DNA from: Neoceratodus forsteri
Lineage: Eukaryota > Chordata > Ceratodontiformes > Ceratodontidae
Direction: 5' to 3'
DNA: 64,000 nt
Assembly (NCBI GenBank): GCA_016271365.2
Contig: CM057453.1
Span: forward strand, 500,067,001 to 500,131,000
Shown piece after piece: positions 44,430-55,934 of this stretch (position 1 is its first letter; each line of letters begins with the position of its first letter). Both the position numbers and the translations under genes were made by a program. Below the pieces are notes generated by a model. The model saw nothing but the letters and a program-made list of their open reading frames with translations, did no database searches and was not told the origin of the DNA.

Positions 44430-45500
44430 CTCCGGGAGGAGGGAGGCAAGGCGCACACCCCTACTTAGGTAAAAAGACTGGAGAACCGAGGCCCCGACCA
44501 GCACCCCGGCGCGACCCAAGGTCGATGTGGAAGGGGAACGGTAAAGCCTGCTTCCGGGCAGAAACCCTGTGGATATCCTGGACCGGAGAGTCCTTGGAAG
44601 CAGCCACCGATGCAGCGGAAGGACAGGCAAAATGAGCGCTTATCCCTCTGGGAGGCTCCATGCCCGCCCGCCTATAGTGGAGACCTTTGCAGGGGCGACC
44701 CGCCCGCTTGTCTTCCACTGGGCTGCAAATCTGCCAGATGCAGCTTCAGCGAAGATGATGAACAGCTGGCGAACCTCTCCCGAACTTTAGCTTTATGCTC
44801 CCAAGAGGTGAGCGTTAAACGGTTCCTACGGAACCTGAATACGGCCTCCGAGGTGTGAATGGGGATAAACCCCGGCAGAGGCAACACCCGAAGGGAAGAC
44901 TCCGCCACCGCCTTCGGAGGGACTTCGGGTGGGGCGCAGGACAACCTAGTCCCTGTGGAAGACCGGATAGGGAGGTTAAAGGAGCGCCTGGAACTCTCCC
45001 TGCCTTCTGGATGGCGGAGTGGCCCAAGAAGGTGTTCTTCCACAACAGGTGGGGGAAACTCGCACCTGTGCAAAAGGTTCGGATGGCTTGCTCATGAGCT
45101 AAGCCCATACCAGCAAGGATCCCACAGAAACGGGGATACTCTCCCCAAAAGGAGGTGATCGAGGCCTAGAAGTGCCAGACCACCTTCTCCGCACCACCAG
45201 CTGCCTCCCGGCCCACGCCCGGAAGACAGGGTGACCCGCAGAAGCACCTAGAGGGTTGTCGGCCGAAGCCCTGGTTTAAGGATGGACCGCAGATGGTCCA
45301 GAATGCTCGCCCAGGGATGGGGGAGGGCACGGCCCTATCCCATCAACAAAAAAGGGAGAACTTCTCCCAGAGAACGAGCATCTTGGCCGATTTCTTGGCA
45401 GGATGCCTCGAAGGTCGAGGACCTTGCCGAAAGACCCTAGGCCTGGCCCCTAGCCGCACAGGGGTCGGCCTACAGGTGCAGGGATTGAAGGTCCAGATGG
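44430..45500 (-). pseudogene. DIRS tyrosine recombinase remnant, copy E
   Basis: Near 44560-44640 the minus strand reads AHFACPSAASVAASKDSPVQ then DIHRVSAR, aligning with AHSTRGTTATIAASRDVPLV of copy D. The H-x-x-R motif has become HFAC, losing the catalytic Arg. The upstream part is in fragments. Confidence 0.6.
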
Positions 45501-45799
45501 ATAACCTTCCCCTGAAAAGGAAAGACAGGACCGGGCAGACTGGAGGCCGCCTCGGGAGCCTGGGGCTGAGACTGAGGAGAGCTGGATACCAGAACTGGCA
45601 ATCCAGTCTGGGGCTACCAGCATCACCTGCGCCAAGTCCCTCCTCGCCTTGCCCGTAGGTCAAGGGAAATGGGGGAGAGGCACGGAGGGGCCCGGGGTCC
45701 AAGCCCCTATGGCATCCCCCTGCAGCAGACCTTGCTGAGGCGGGCAAAAATAGTTTCGGCCTCGTATTCTCCCGGAGGAAGAGGAGAAGATCCTGTGCT

Positions 45800-46700
45800 A
45801 CCTCCGCAGGGAGACCACCTCATGAGGCGCAGCCTATGCCCGCCCAGGGCAGCAGCTAGGGAATCGGGCCCTGCCATCAAATGGCTGGGAACCCTCGACT
45901 GAGCAACAACCCAATGCAGAGAACCTACTTGCACCGAGACAAGGGGATCGACCGAACCTGGCGGAATAGGTAGCACATGGTCTTGGTATAGTCCTACTTG
46001 GACTTAGACCTGTAGACCCCGTACAAGCGGAGCGAAGGGTGCAGGCTAAGCGGACCATCTGTCTCCAGCGAGCAGGAAGGACATCGACTCGCGAGAGGAT
46101 CAGAGGCGAAGCACCTGTATTCCCAAGATGGGCACCCACCCATCCGGAAGCATCGGTCGGAGAAGACCGCCAACTCAGGGCGAACGAGCAGGATGTTCTC
46201 CTGCCGAGGTGAGAACGGTCCAAGGGAGCGTTCTCTTAACTCCTGGGCTGTAAGTCACAAACTGGTCCAAGGGACGCAGCGCTGTGACCTCTGGCTGGCC
46301 CCTCCCACTAAGGGAAGGCTGCCCTGAGGCCCAGGAGGAGCAGGAGGTCCTGGCAGGATGTAATTTCCCAGCCAACCCGACCAGCAAAGGAGGAAGAACC
46401 TCAGCCCTGTTCGCCCGGAGCCGAGCTCGGACTCAAAAGTCGAGCTTAGTCCCGAAGAAGCTTCACCGCTAAGGTATGAGTTCTCACTTGGCTCCCGAAA
46501 ACCGGAGACCAGTCTGCCTTCCGGGTGGGGTGACATCCGGACCCTTCAGTGCCGCAGAGACTGCTGAGCAAAGAAGTGCTAGGAACTCATAAGGAGCTCC
46601 CCCGCAAGAAGGGGTGGAGCCTCCCCAGAAACGGAACGAGGGGTAGGTACATCCTGGAGACCAGGAAACAGCTACATGCCATGTTCTGAGGATGGGATGT
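45800..46700 (-). pseudogene. DIRS RT/RNase H remnant, copy E
   Basis: RNase H is recognisable near 46130-46160 as SPTDASGWVGAHLGNTG, with the DAS..GWGAHL pattern of DIRS. The RT part to its right (46200-46700) is frameshifted; I could not find a YLDD box. Much of the normal RT length appears deleted. Confidence 0.55.
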
Positions 46701-46799
46701 CTGAAGAAGGGAGACCATCCAGGCATGCGGGAGAATGGGCGCAAGCCCCCGTCCGTTTGAGACCAGGAATACCTGGACGCGAACCCAGGGTTGAATGGG

Positions 46800-49200
46800 G
46801 GGAATCCACAGCCTTCCTGATCACCTCTAACTAGAGAGCCAGGCATGTCGGACAACCGACACAGGGGCAGTGAACTCAAGATCCCCATGGGGCAACGGCT
46901 CAAGGGGAACCGCCGCAACCTGCGACAGGATCCACCTTAAATACCTCCAGAACGAGGGTGCGGAGCCGCCCCCCATGGGAAACCCGGCTGACGACGTGGG
47001 GCCGGGCAATGCCCCTGTCCCATCACTGAGCAGGCTTAGAGGGGGAAGGAGCCGAGAGCCCTCGGTTTCCTGCCTCCCTGCTTCCTTTTGGAGGAAGATG
47101 CTGGTCTGGCAACAGGCCGCCCAGCGCCATGCCTGCTGGCCCTTATGCTGGGCAGGGGCCCCAGGGCTCCAGGGGCAAGGGCCACGCAAAGGCTGACGGC
47201 TGCCCTTGACCCTCCGGGCGAGAGTGACCGAGTCCGGAGTGGCATCAGACTTCTCGGGCTCATGGATGTATCCCTCCACTCCAGGGCCGAAAAGGTCAGT
47301 CCTCAAGAAGGGGATGTCCGCCAACTCGTGCTGGGTTTCCAAAGAGAAGGAGGATAACCTCAGCCACGCCCTGCGGCGCATGGCCACTGCGGCCGCCACT
47401 GATCTGGCACAGGAGTCGCCTAGATCCAGAGCCGTCTGGAGCTGCTGCTTTGCCACCGCCCTACCCTGGTCCCACACCTGCCGAACCGTGGTCCGCAGGT
47501 CACCTGGGAGATGAGGGAGAACCTCGTCCAGGGAGCCAAAAGGGTGTGGGAGAAATGTGCCATCAGTGCAACCGAGCTGGCCTGATGGAGGCCTAGGGAG
47601 GACGCAGCGTAAACCTTACGCCCGACATAGTCCATCCTTCTGGACTCCTTGTCGGGGGGTCTGTCCACATCCCCAGCATTTCCAAGACATTGGAAAACGT
47701 CGTCGGTGATTACCCCTTCAGCTGAGGGGTGCTCCAAGAAACCGGGCAGAGAACCGACAGGGATAGGGTACCTCCGAGCCACCCTGGCCGAAGGCGCAGG
47801 GCAGGAAGTAGGCCGCAGCCATAGCTCCAAGGCTGGGCCCACGATAGCCTCAGCCACTGGGAAGGCCTCCGAGGAAGAACCCCCTCGATCCAGAATCTCC
47901 ATAAGGGGGTAAGGTGCCCCATGGAGACGGGCTCGAGCTGCATCCCAGTAAATTCTGAAATGAGCTGAAGTAGACCCTTCGAAGACGATGGGCTGTCGTC
48001 TACTGGATGTTCCTGGGAAGACCCCGGTCCTCCTGTTAGGAAACATGGCAGAGCCTGCTTCAGGCTCGAAGGATCTGCAAAAGCTGCGCGGGCTCAGAGG
48101 CACTCTTGGCGTCCGCGGGGGTGGGCAGGGTAGGGGACGAGTGACCTGAAGGACAGGCCATGGCCTGGCCTGAACTCCGGCCGAAGCGAAGGGAGCGAGG
48201 TCGGACGAGCAACCGGCCCTGGAAGGCTCCTCAACCGATTCGAACGGCTGCCGGCCAAGCGGCGGCTGCTTGCTATCCAGAGAATGAATCGGGGTCGATT
48301 GAAACCCAGACAACAACTGCTGTCGCCACATAAGTTCCTCGTAACACTGACGCCAACAGCATCGAAACCGAGGGGGACGAGGAAGAACGGCAAAGCCACT
48401 TAACTCGGTGCCTCGACCGAGAACGCTGAGATCAGCGTGAGCGGCTAGACCGAGAGGTTGACCGAGACCGAGACCCAAATCCTCGGGGGGACCGAGGGCG
48501 GGCCTGGGAAGAAGCGGGGCGCACCCACTCCTCCCTCGGCTCGGAAGAAAGGACCGAGGGCTGTCGACCCGAAGAGGAGGACAGAGCCTCAACCTCCGCC
48601 CAAGGCGGGAGGGAAGCGGCATCAGCAGACCCAAGCGGGTTGAGGGCAAACAGCGTCTACAGGAACCTGGCGGCTGACCTGGCGGGGATACCGTGAGGCC
48701 AGTGGCGAGCCGAGCCGAATCCTCGATCGAAGTCGAGCATCGGGCCGATGAAGGAGGGGAGAGATCCTTTCCGCCGACGAAGAGACCCCGCCCGCGCCCT
48801 TAGCCATAGGCTGAGCGACAGGTTTCCAGGTTCCCTCTCCCTTGGAGGAGAGGGAAGCGAAGCTCCTTGAGCGAAGCTGCAGAGATGAATCCAAGGAGGC
48901 GGGATAAGCTCCGCAACCGAGGGGGGGCCACCTTCCCGGCAGGATCAGACTGCAGAGAAACAGTCGAGCGGACACCCGCCGGGCGATGGAATCTCCAGAG
49001 CGGGGAAAACTACCGGATGTCCGAGCCCCGAATGGGCCGCGCGGTCCTCCAGAGAGCTGACCGAAAGGGCAGAAAAAAAGTTGCAAGCCTGAGGATCGTG
49101 ATCCAAGTCCAGGCAAAAAAGCACGTGGAGAGCGAGTCCCTCCTGGAGGAACTAACTGTACGCCTCTCGGGGCCGGAAAAAGCCATCGCCGTAGCGAAGA
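46800..49200 (-). pseudogene. DIRS gag-like gene, copy E
   Basis: The capsid-like block near 47600-47640 reads PPDKESRRMDYVGRKVYAAS then SLGL, the strongest DIRS gag signature. It is followed in another frame by RSVAAAVAMRRRAWLRLSSF and LETQHELADIPFLRTDLFGP (47270-47400), also DIRS-typical. The upstream part (48000-49200) is Arg/Ser/Pro-rich with no clear Cys/His cluster found. Frameshifts near 47430, 47900 and 48650. Confidence 0.7.
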
Positions 49201-49315
49201 AGAAAAGATCGAAGATTCAAAGGACACTTCAATAAATTCGAAGACCAAAATTTTCAGGAACCAGTCGAAAACGCAGAGCGCTAAGGAGGGAACCTGAGCT
49301 TCCAAGCGGTAAGGA

Positions 49316-49459
49316 AGATCTGGCGTCATGGGGCGGAGCCGAGAGTTTTACCACCCGGGTGGGTGGGAGGAGCCAGCTTGAAGACCTTCCGGCAAGATTT
49401 AAAGCGGCAAGGGACCTGCCAATAAGTGTGGATGAACAACATATCCATGTCCCTAGAAA
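49316..49459. repeat. Right inverted terminal repeat of DIRS copy E
   Basis: AGATCTGGCGTCATGGGGCG...CATGTCCCTAGAAA; inverse of 44130-44269. The outermost bases differ from the left ITR (GGACATGGATA versus GAATGGTATA), as is normal for the non-identical DIRS termini. Confidence 0.9.
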
Positions 49460-49985
49460 AAGATTTTATTTCGTATGACGACTCACAAAAAAAGATCTTT
49501 TTTTGTATGGGAAATCAATGCATTTCAATGGGATTTTCAACTTTGGTGCATAACTTTGACATTTTAGCATATTTTGATACCAAATTTTCAACATAGCCTT
49601 TTGACAATATGACTGTCATTATGCACCTCCACCAAACAGTGATTTCTCGTAGTCACTTGGCAAATTTAACTTTCGGGCAGGATTTGTGTAATGACAGTCT
49701 TATTTTCATGAGATGGGGTCATAAGAAGGCTATGTTAAACATTTGGGGTCAAAATATGTAAAAAGAAAAATTATATTCATTCATACAATTCGCTACACAC
49801 TTCTAACCTTTGAAATTTTAAAGACTCTGAACCCAAATTTTCAACATACACTTCTTATTATCCCACCTCATGTATGCCATAGCTGTCATTTTTCAAATCC
49901 TGGCCAAAATGTGTTTTCACACTTGTGGCATGGACCAACGTTGTAGTTGAGCGGAATTACGTTTTGGAGGGGATTCGAAAATGTT
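49460..49985. repeat. Palindromic repeat family, copy near 49.5-49.9 kb
   Basis: Contains ATGAGATGGGGTCATAAGAA then GGCTATGTTAAACATTTGGG (49700-49750) and, inverted, CCAAATTTTCAACATACACT then TCTTATTATCCCACCTCATG (49832-49873). The same sentences recur at 62070-62680. Dyad-symmetric, AT-rich, no coding capacity. Confidence 0.6.
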
Positions 49986-50150
49986 CTGTATCAGGTACAT
50001 GCAGTGGGGAAATAAGATGGATATGTTGACAATTTGGGCACTATTGTCCTATCAACTGGAGTGTAGGGCCCTTCCACAGCGACATACATATATGCATCTA
50101 TGGAGGAATGGAGGCTACGATTATACTGCTGTATCTCAAAAAGTAAGGAC

Positions 50151-50535
50151 ATTCTTTGCAAAAAAAAAAACAAAAAACTATGTTAATGCAACAGTTAGGG
50201 TTGATATCAAACTGTAAAAAGGAGGGAAATATGACGTTAGGGTTTCCAACCCTAACATCCCATCACCACCCTGCACACACCGAAAGGCATTGGGGGTGTG
50301 CCTTGGGGTCGTCAGCCATAACGCTCACCCCATTCTCCTATTCTGTACTCGTCTCAACTATTTACTTATGGAGTGGGGTGGCTGATGACCCCAAGCCATA
50401 CCCTCGATGCATGTTGGTGTGTGCAGAGAGGGGATGAGGTGTTAGGGTTGGAAACCCTAATATCATATTTCCTTCCTTTTTACTTTTTGATATCAACCCT
50501 AATTGATGCATTAACGTAGTTTTTTGCAAAGAATA
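50151..50535. mobile_element. Fold-back MITE with about 110-bp arms
   Basis: The left arm starts ATTCTTTGCAAAAAA (50151) and runs through GTTAGGGTTGATATCAAACT and GGAGGGAAATATGACGTTAG to CCAACCCTAACATC (50263). The right arm (50426-50535) is its near complement and ends TTTGCAAAGAAT. The 160-bp centre has its own weaker symmetry (GGTGTGTGCAG against CTGCACACACC). No coding capacity. An (AT)n run adjoins the right end. Confidence 0.75.
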
Positions 50536-50555
50536 TATATATATATATATATATG
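50534..50555. repeat. (AT)n microsatellite
   Basis: Eleven or so uninterrupted AT units. Confidence 0.9.
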
Positions 50556-50559
50556 GTAT

Positions 50560-52454
50560 ACCGTGCTACCAGTATACTTCTAAGTGATCACCACTGGATA
50601 TATTTATCTTTTATTGGGTACAATCTGCTACCCATAAACCTTGAAAGAAGATGCTATGGAGGAGGAAAGACCATACTTGTATATAAAAAACAGGGAAGAA
50701 TTAAGATCTTAATGAGAAAATCCCTTTTATGTGTTGATAAAGAACTATTTTTCATCGAAACTAAATCTGCTCCACTTTCTATATACAATCTGCCCAATTT
50801 TCCCCTACCATGTTGTGCCTGCCAAATTTTACCCCAAGTATCTTAATTACTTTCTTTATTATAGCCCCTACTGCCCTTGCCCTCCTACATACTTTTTGGG
50901 TTCTTGTGGGAACACCCATACATTTATCATAGTTAATCTAGCCCCTGCAATATTTGAATCTGCTTTTATAATATTTTGCACCACTAGCCCTGATTCTTCA
51001 TCTTGTACAAGTATACTTAAACCATCTGCATAAGCCAAATTTTTAATATCTAAGCTATCAAGAGGCAGCTGCCTTCCTTTAACATTACTATCCTGTTAGA
51101 TTAACCTTATAAGGGTGTCTAAAGCAAAAATATATAGCAGAAGACTCAATGGACATCTCTGCCTTACTCCCTTGTTAACTAGAACTAGAGAACCTAAGCC
51201 TGAATTCACTAAAGGGACAAGATTTGTTCCTTTATAAGACAACATAATCCACTTCACTAATTTTTCCAGAACCCCACAGATCATTAATATGTTCTTTAAA
51301 TACTTATGGGAGACCCAATCAAAAGCTTTCTCCTGATCAACTGCTAAACAGAAATCTGCTATTGTATCCTTATTACCCTTTCCCATAATTCTCTTAGAAT
51401 AATTAAGTTATCGTTGATACTCCTCTGAGGTATTTTGCATGTTTGATAAACAGATATGACCACTTTAGCTATTTTTGAATGTCACTTTGGCAACATTTTT
51501 GTCAAAATCTTCATGTCAGAATTTAATAAGCTTAAAGGCCTCCAATTACAAAGATTAGATTTTTCACCTTTTTTATATAACAAATTTAATAACACTTGTT
51601 GCAAAGTTTCTGGTAATTTACCTACTTCCAATATTTCTGTATATAATATCTGCAAAATAGGTGGTAACCAGGTAGAAAATGTTTTATAAAATTCAGCAGA
51701 AAACCTATCTGACCCTGGGGCTGTATTATTACTCAGTTCAGCTATAGCTTTGGTAATTTCAGAAGACAAAATTGGTAAAATGTGATCAAGAACATTCGGT
51801 ATCTGCAAACTATTTAATAACTTCAAATCATTATCAATTTCTGTTTCAGTTAAAAAAATCTGAAAATGTTGATGTACAGTGCCCATAATTTTTTTATATC
51901 AGCTGCAATACTACCATCCTTTGTTTGAACACTATCAACTATTTTATGCTCCACCCTATCTTTGCAACCTGTAAACATATCCAGTTTTGTATTTCCCCTG
52001 TGCACCAAATCTTATTTCCTGCTCAAAGACATGACATTATCATATGCACTAAATACCACGCTTAGCTTTGAACGTTCCATACATTCATCAATAACTTCCT
52101 TTGGTTTAATAGGTAGTATGTAATCTCCATGGCTGTTGACTGGAGTAGAGTGTTGTCCATCGAACAATGGTATAAGACTGCAAAATTATCTGAACTCTCA
52201 ACAGCAGTAGTTTTATAACTTTAACGTAGCACTGCAGAAATAAATAAAACAATATATCATAGTTGACAGAGTCCCTTTGAAGAAAGTGACTTTTGCTGTA
52301 TTTTCTACTTGGGCCATATCATCTTTTAAACTAACAGTATTAATCATTTTTCTGAGGCATAAAGTATCATTATACAATTCTGTAGTTTTTCCACCCCCAT
52401 CTGCCAGGGCTAGACCACAGTTAAAGTCACCTCCATACACTATTATTCTCCTCG
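50560..52454 (-). pseudogene. Tx1-like LINE ORF2, endonuclease end and RT
   Basis: Starts with IIVYGGDFNCGLALADGGGK (52380-52440, endonuclease GDFN). The RT shows AIAELSNNTAPGSDRFSAEF then YKTFSTWLPPIL (51640-51740), GEKSNLCNWRPLSLLNSDMK (51500-51550), FCLAVDQEKAFDWVSHKYL (about 51330), GVRQRCPLSLLLYIFALD (about 51150) and NLAYADGLSILVQDEE (about 51010-51050), where the second Asp of YADD is Gly. It is the downstream half of the element that starts at 60040; the Rex1-like LINE copy 2 separates them. Confidence 0.75.
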
Positions 52455-52949
52455 TATGGAGATTTTATTTATTTATTTGCTTTTGGTGACTGGGTGGGTG
52501 CGCTAGGCATAGAGATACCTATTTTCAGGCACGACCCGGGAGAATACAAGTCAAATACATTAACAAACAACAACAGCCATGTAAAGCAGCACATTGAATA
52601 TGAGGATACTAAGATATTCAGAAAGATACAAATAATTTGCTAGACTGTAAAAAATACAGGGTTGAAAAACAAAGTACATAATATCAGCTAGTATAAGAGA
52701 TATGAAAGATAAAACAAGTGCAGTACAGGATTTAGTACTAGTAGGTATTATAGACTGAAAATAGAAGTGCCATAACAAAACAAAATAAACATAGACAATA
52801 AAGTAGAGGGGAGCAGAGGAAGGGGCTGGGTAAGAGTGTAAATATAGGAAGGTGGAGCCAGAGTAAGGTAAAGGACAGGTAAGAGATGAGCTTAAGGTGG
52901 GTGGATACAGGTATAAGGACTTGATGCAAGTAGATTTTCATGGTGAAGC

Positions 52950-53393
52950 TTCTTAAAACCAACGTTTGTAGGGGCAAAACGAATTTCTTGAGGACAAATT
53001 CCAATACTTAGGAGCAGCATAGGAGAAAGCTCGTGCACCCATGGAGGTCTTACGCCTAGGAATGTGCAGAGAGGTTTGATCGCTTGAGCGAAGTCCACAG
53101 AAGGGGGTTTGCAAGTGAAGTAAAGAGGCAAGGGATTGAGGAAGGCCAGATCTTGTTACATTGTCAATTAGAGCACCGTAGGATAGGAGACGGTGAGCAG
53201 AAGGACTAGGCCATTTTAGATCAGCATAGAGCTGACAGTGATGTTTGTACCGAGGAGAGGCAGAAGCATAACGGCAAATATTATTATAGGTGGTATCCCA
53301 TGAATGAAGGGAGGTCTTAGTTGCACCTAGGAAGGTAACTGAGCCATAGGCCAAAGGTGGGAGCAGCAAACCTTGTGCAACAGCAAGTCTGGC
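52950..53393 (-). pseudogene. LINE C-terminal region, copy 2
   Basis: Reads LAYGSVTFLGATKTSLHSW, TYNNICRYASASPRYKHHC and SYGALIDNVTRSGLPQSLAS (53000-53360), ending YAAPKYWNLSSRNSF, the family's '.WN.Lp..' end. Confidence 0.7.
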
Positions 53394-54620
53394 CTATGGA
53401 GTGAGGGCATATCTAGTACGGCAAGCTCCCCCAATTTTTGCATTAACAGATTTACAAATAGCAGTGATGTGGAGATCGAACTCAAGGGATTCATCAAGGA
53501 GAATGCCCAGATATTTGAAGGAAGTAGTGTTGACTAAGAGGGAATTATCAGCACAGGAGATTTTGAAGAAGTCTTGATTTCCTTTTAGTTTAGCAGGGGA
53601 GCCAAATAGCATGGAATGAGTTTTACTCATATTAAGAACAAAGTGAGTCGCTGACAGCCAGGATTGTATGTTTAGGAAGTCAGAGGCAAGGGAGGGGTTT
53701 ATGTCCGATACATTTCTGGCGCTGTAATAGAGGACCAGGTCATCCACGTAGAGCAAAGAGGAACAGGTAGGTGCCTGAGATGGAAGGTCATTAATAAAAA
53801 TAGTGAAAAGTAGGGGGCCAAGTACTGAGCCCTGAGGAACGCCTATCTGTATGGATGACAGATCAGACATGGCCGAGTTGAAAACGACAGCCTGCTGCCG
53901 ACTGGACAGATAGCTATGGAACCAGTTAACCGATTCTACTAAGAATCCAAGGGAGATGAGTTTTGTAAGGAGAAAGGTAAGATTAACCAAGCAAATGCCT
54001 TGGTTAGATCAATGAAAATTGCGCCTGTCAGAAGACCAGAATCCATGGCAAAATAAATGTAATTGGTAAGTTTTAGGAGGGCTGTGGAAATACTATGGCC
54101 TTTACGGAAGCCATGCTGTGAACCAGTGAGGAAGTTGTGTTGCCTTAGATACTCAATGATTTGGATTGCCACTAATTTTTCTAAGATTTTACTAAGCACG
54201 GAAAGGATAGCAATGGGCCGGTAACTAGCCATATCTTTCGGATCACCTCTTTTTAGGATGGGGGTTATTTTGGCTGTCTTCCATATGTTGGGGGCTACAC
54301 TGTGGGATAGTGACAAGTTAAAGATTTTAGTCAAAGGGGAGGCTATGAGAGGGGCTGCAGCTTTCAGGAGCCTAGGTTCCAAACTGTCAGCACCAGAGCT
54401 AGTGGTGTCTGAGACAGAGGTAGCATCTTTAGGACTTCAACTCTTGTAACGGTCCGAAACCTGAAAAGTGGACAGAGAGTGTAGTTCGGTAACCACAGGA
54501 GTGGAGGAAGGGTGAATAGTGGGAAAGGAGGCAGAGTAGCATGTTAGATCCGAGAAATGACAGTTGAAAGGGTTAGCAATAGTCACTAGATTGTTACAAT
54601 GTACGCCGTTTAGTAGCATG
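53394..54620 (-). pseudogene. LINE reverse transcriptase, copy 2
   Basis: Shows KRGDPKDMASYRPIAILSVL then SKILEKLVAIQI (54180-54250), GSQHGFRKGHSISTALLKL, IFIDLTKAFAWLILPF (near a frame break at 53985), VPQGSVLGPLLFTIFINDLP (about 53830), the catalytic LLYVDDLVLYYSAR box (about 53730) and FKYLGILLDESLEF (about 53500). The frame changes near 53990, and stops lie further upstream, near 54440. Confidence 0.8.
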
Positions 54621-55193
54621 TCATTTGAGGTGCTTGGCTTATTTGTTCCAAGAAGAGCTTTGATGACTGACCAGAATTTTTTAGTGTCACCTCCATCTTT
54701 TATTAGTAGATCTTTACAGAAGGTGCTTTTGGCATGTCGAGTATTCCTTTTGCAAGAGTTTCTCAGGGCCCTATAGTGATTATAATCATGCTGCTGCCCA
54801 GAGGCCTTGAAAAGCCGCCAAATTTTGTCCCTAGCCCGGAGTTGGGTAAGAAGGTCTTGAGTGAGCCACTTAGTTTGTGTGCCACGAATGCGGCGCGTGA
54901 CACGAGGAGAATGAAGGTCCTGGAGACACTCAAACTTTTTGAGGAAGTAGTCAAGGGCAGTTTGAACATCTGAGGAGGTAAGGCGGGTGACCAGTCAACC
55001 ATAGTTAAGTCCTGCAGAAACTGAGCCTGATGAAAATGCGGTTCAGAAGGTGATTAATTTTGGGGCGGAGATGGTCGTCTAGCAGCACGCCAGATGCCAA
55101 AAAATTGGGGAGTGGTCACTTATTGAATCAGCAAGGGTACCAGCAGAGACAACACAGTCAAGACGGTTCGTAAGGACCCAATCAATTAGAGTG

Positions 55194-55934
55194 CTAGATC
55201 GGGAGGCGGGGCGTGACCCTAGTTGGGTCAGCGATCAATTGATGACGGTCGTGGCCTTGCACTAAGGTGTGGAGGGACTGACAGGACTTACCAGACCAGT
55301 TAAGGTTTAAGTCATCTAGGATGATGACTTCATTATGCCCGACGGCTGTGTCCACCAAGGAAAGCAGTTCAACCAGACCAGAGACACCACCCATGGGAGG
55401 GTTATAGGCACACACTATGTGTAGCCTTTTAGAACCAAGTTGAAGAGTAGCATGAATAAATTCACAGTGTGAGAGGGTGGGAGAGGCGTTACAATGTAGA
55501 GAGGTGAGGTTTATAAAGTTTGCAACACCTCCACCCACGTTTAGAAAGGATCTATCTTGCCTCATAATTTTGTAGTTAGGAAGAAGGTTTGGGTGATCAG
55601 TGGTAGAGGGTTGCAGCCAGGTCTCAGACAAGCAGAGAACGTCAGGATCATATAGAGTAGTCCACGCCTCAAGTTCTGTTAGATTATGGGGAAGACTCCT
55701 TATGTTCATGTGAACAATACGCAGACCCTTGGCATCATTCCAAGAGGTGTTTGTGTTGGAGATGTTAATTCCTGGCCCTGGGTTTGGTTCAATATCCCCA
55801 GATAAAATAAGTGCCAGGAGAAGCAAGTACCACAACTTCCGATCGATGAAAGTGGTTGGTAGGTAGGGTGGAAATGCGAAGAAAGAGGTTTTATAATAAG
55901 TAGGCAGCAAGGTAAGCAATCCTATTAGGGACAA
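55194..55934 (-). pseudogene. LINE leader with 2A motif and endonuclease, copy 2
   Basis: The frame opening at 55934 starts with a 45-residue leader ending in YLLLLALILS, then GDIEPNPGP at residues 46-54 (55773-55799). The endonuclease follows in the same frame: LRIVHMNIRSLPHNLTELEA (Asn), VLCLSETWLQPS (Glu), RLHIVCAYNPP (Tyr) and VIILDDLNLNW (GDFN eroded to DDLN) to RVTPRLPI, where it breaks. This is the clearest evidence that the 2A motif and the endonuclease are in one polypeptide frame. Confidence 0.85.
55773..55799 (-). other. 2A-like ribosome-skipping motif, copy 2
   Basis: Encodes GDIEPNPGP, matching the consensus D-V/I-E-x-N-P-G-P, preceded by the hydrophobic LLLLALILS. Confidence 0.85.

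Larger units (their letters stand above)
44098..49459 (-). mobile_element. DIRS-like retrotransposon copy E, GC-rich
   Basis: A 5.36-kb element with well-preserved ITRs (44130-44269 and 49316-49459) and an ICR (44319-44422). From right to left it has gag (49200-46800), RT and RNase H (46700-45800), and recombinase (45500-44430). The coding frames are fragmented although the termini remain almost identical. It is much richer in G+C and CpG than the flanks. It inserted into AT-rich repeat DNA at GAAAA|AAAGATTTT-like sequence. Confidence 0.85.

Noticed and set aside
47420..48649. A 409-codon minus-strand frame suggesting an intact gene
   Set aside because: Only part of it matches DIRS gag; the rest is an out-of-frame reading of GC-rich gag. 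It lies between clear DIRS ITRs.
50220..50460. CCCTAA/TTAGGG stretches as interstitial telomere repeats
   Set aside because: Only single CCCTAAC units occur, as part of the MITE arms; there is no tandem array.
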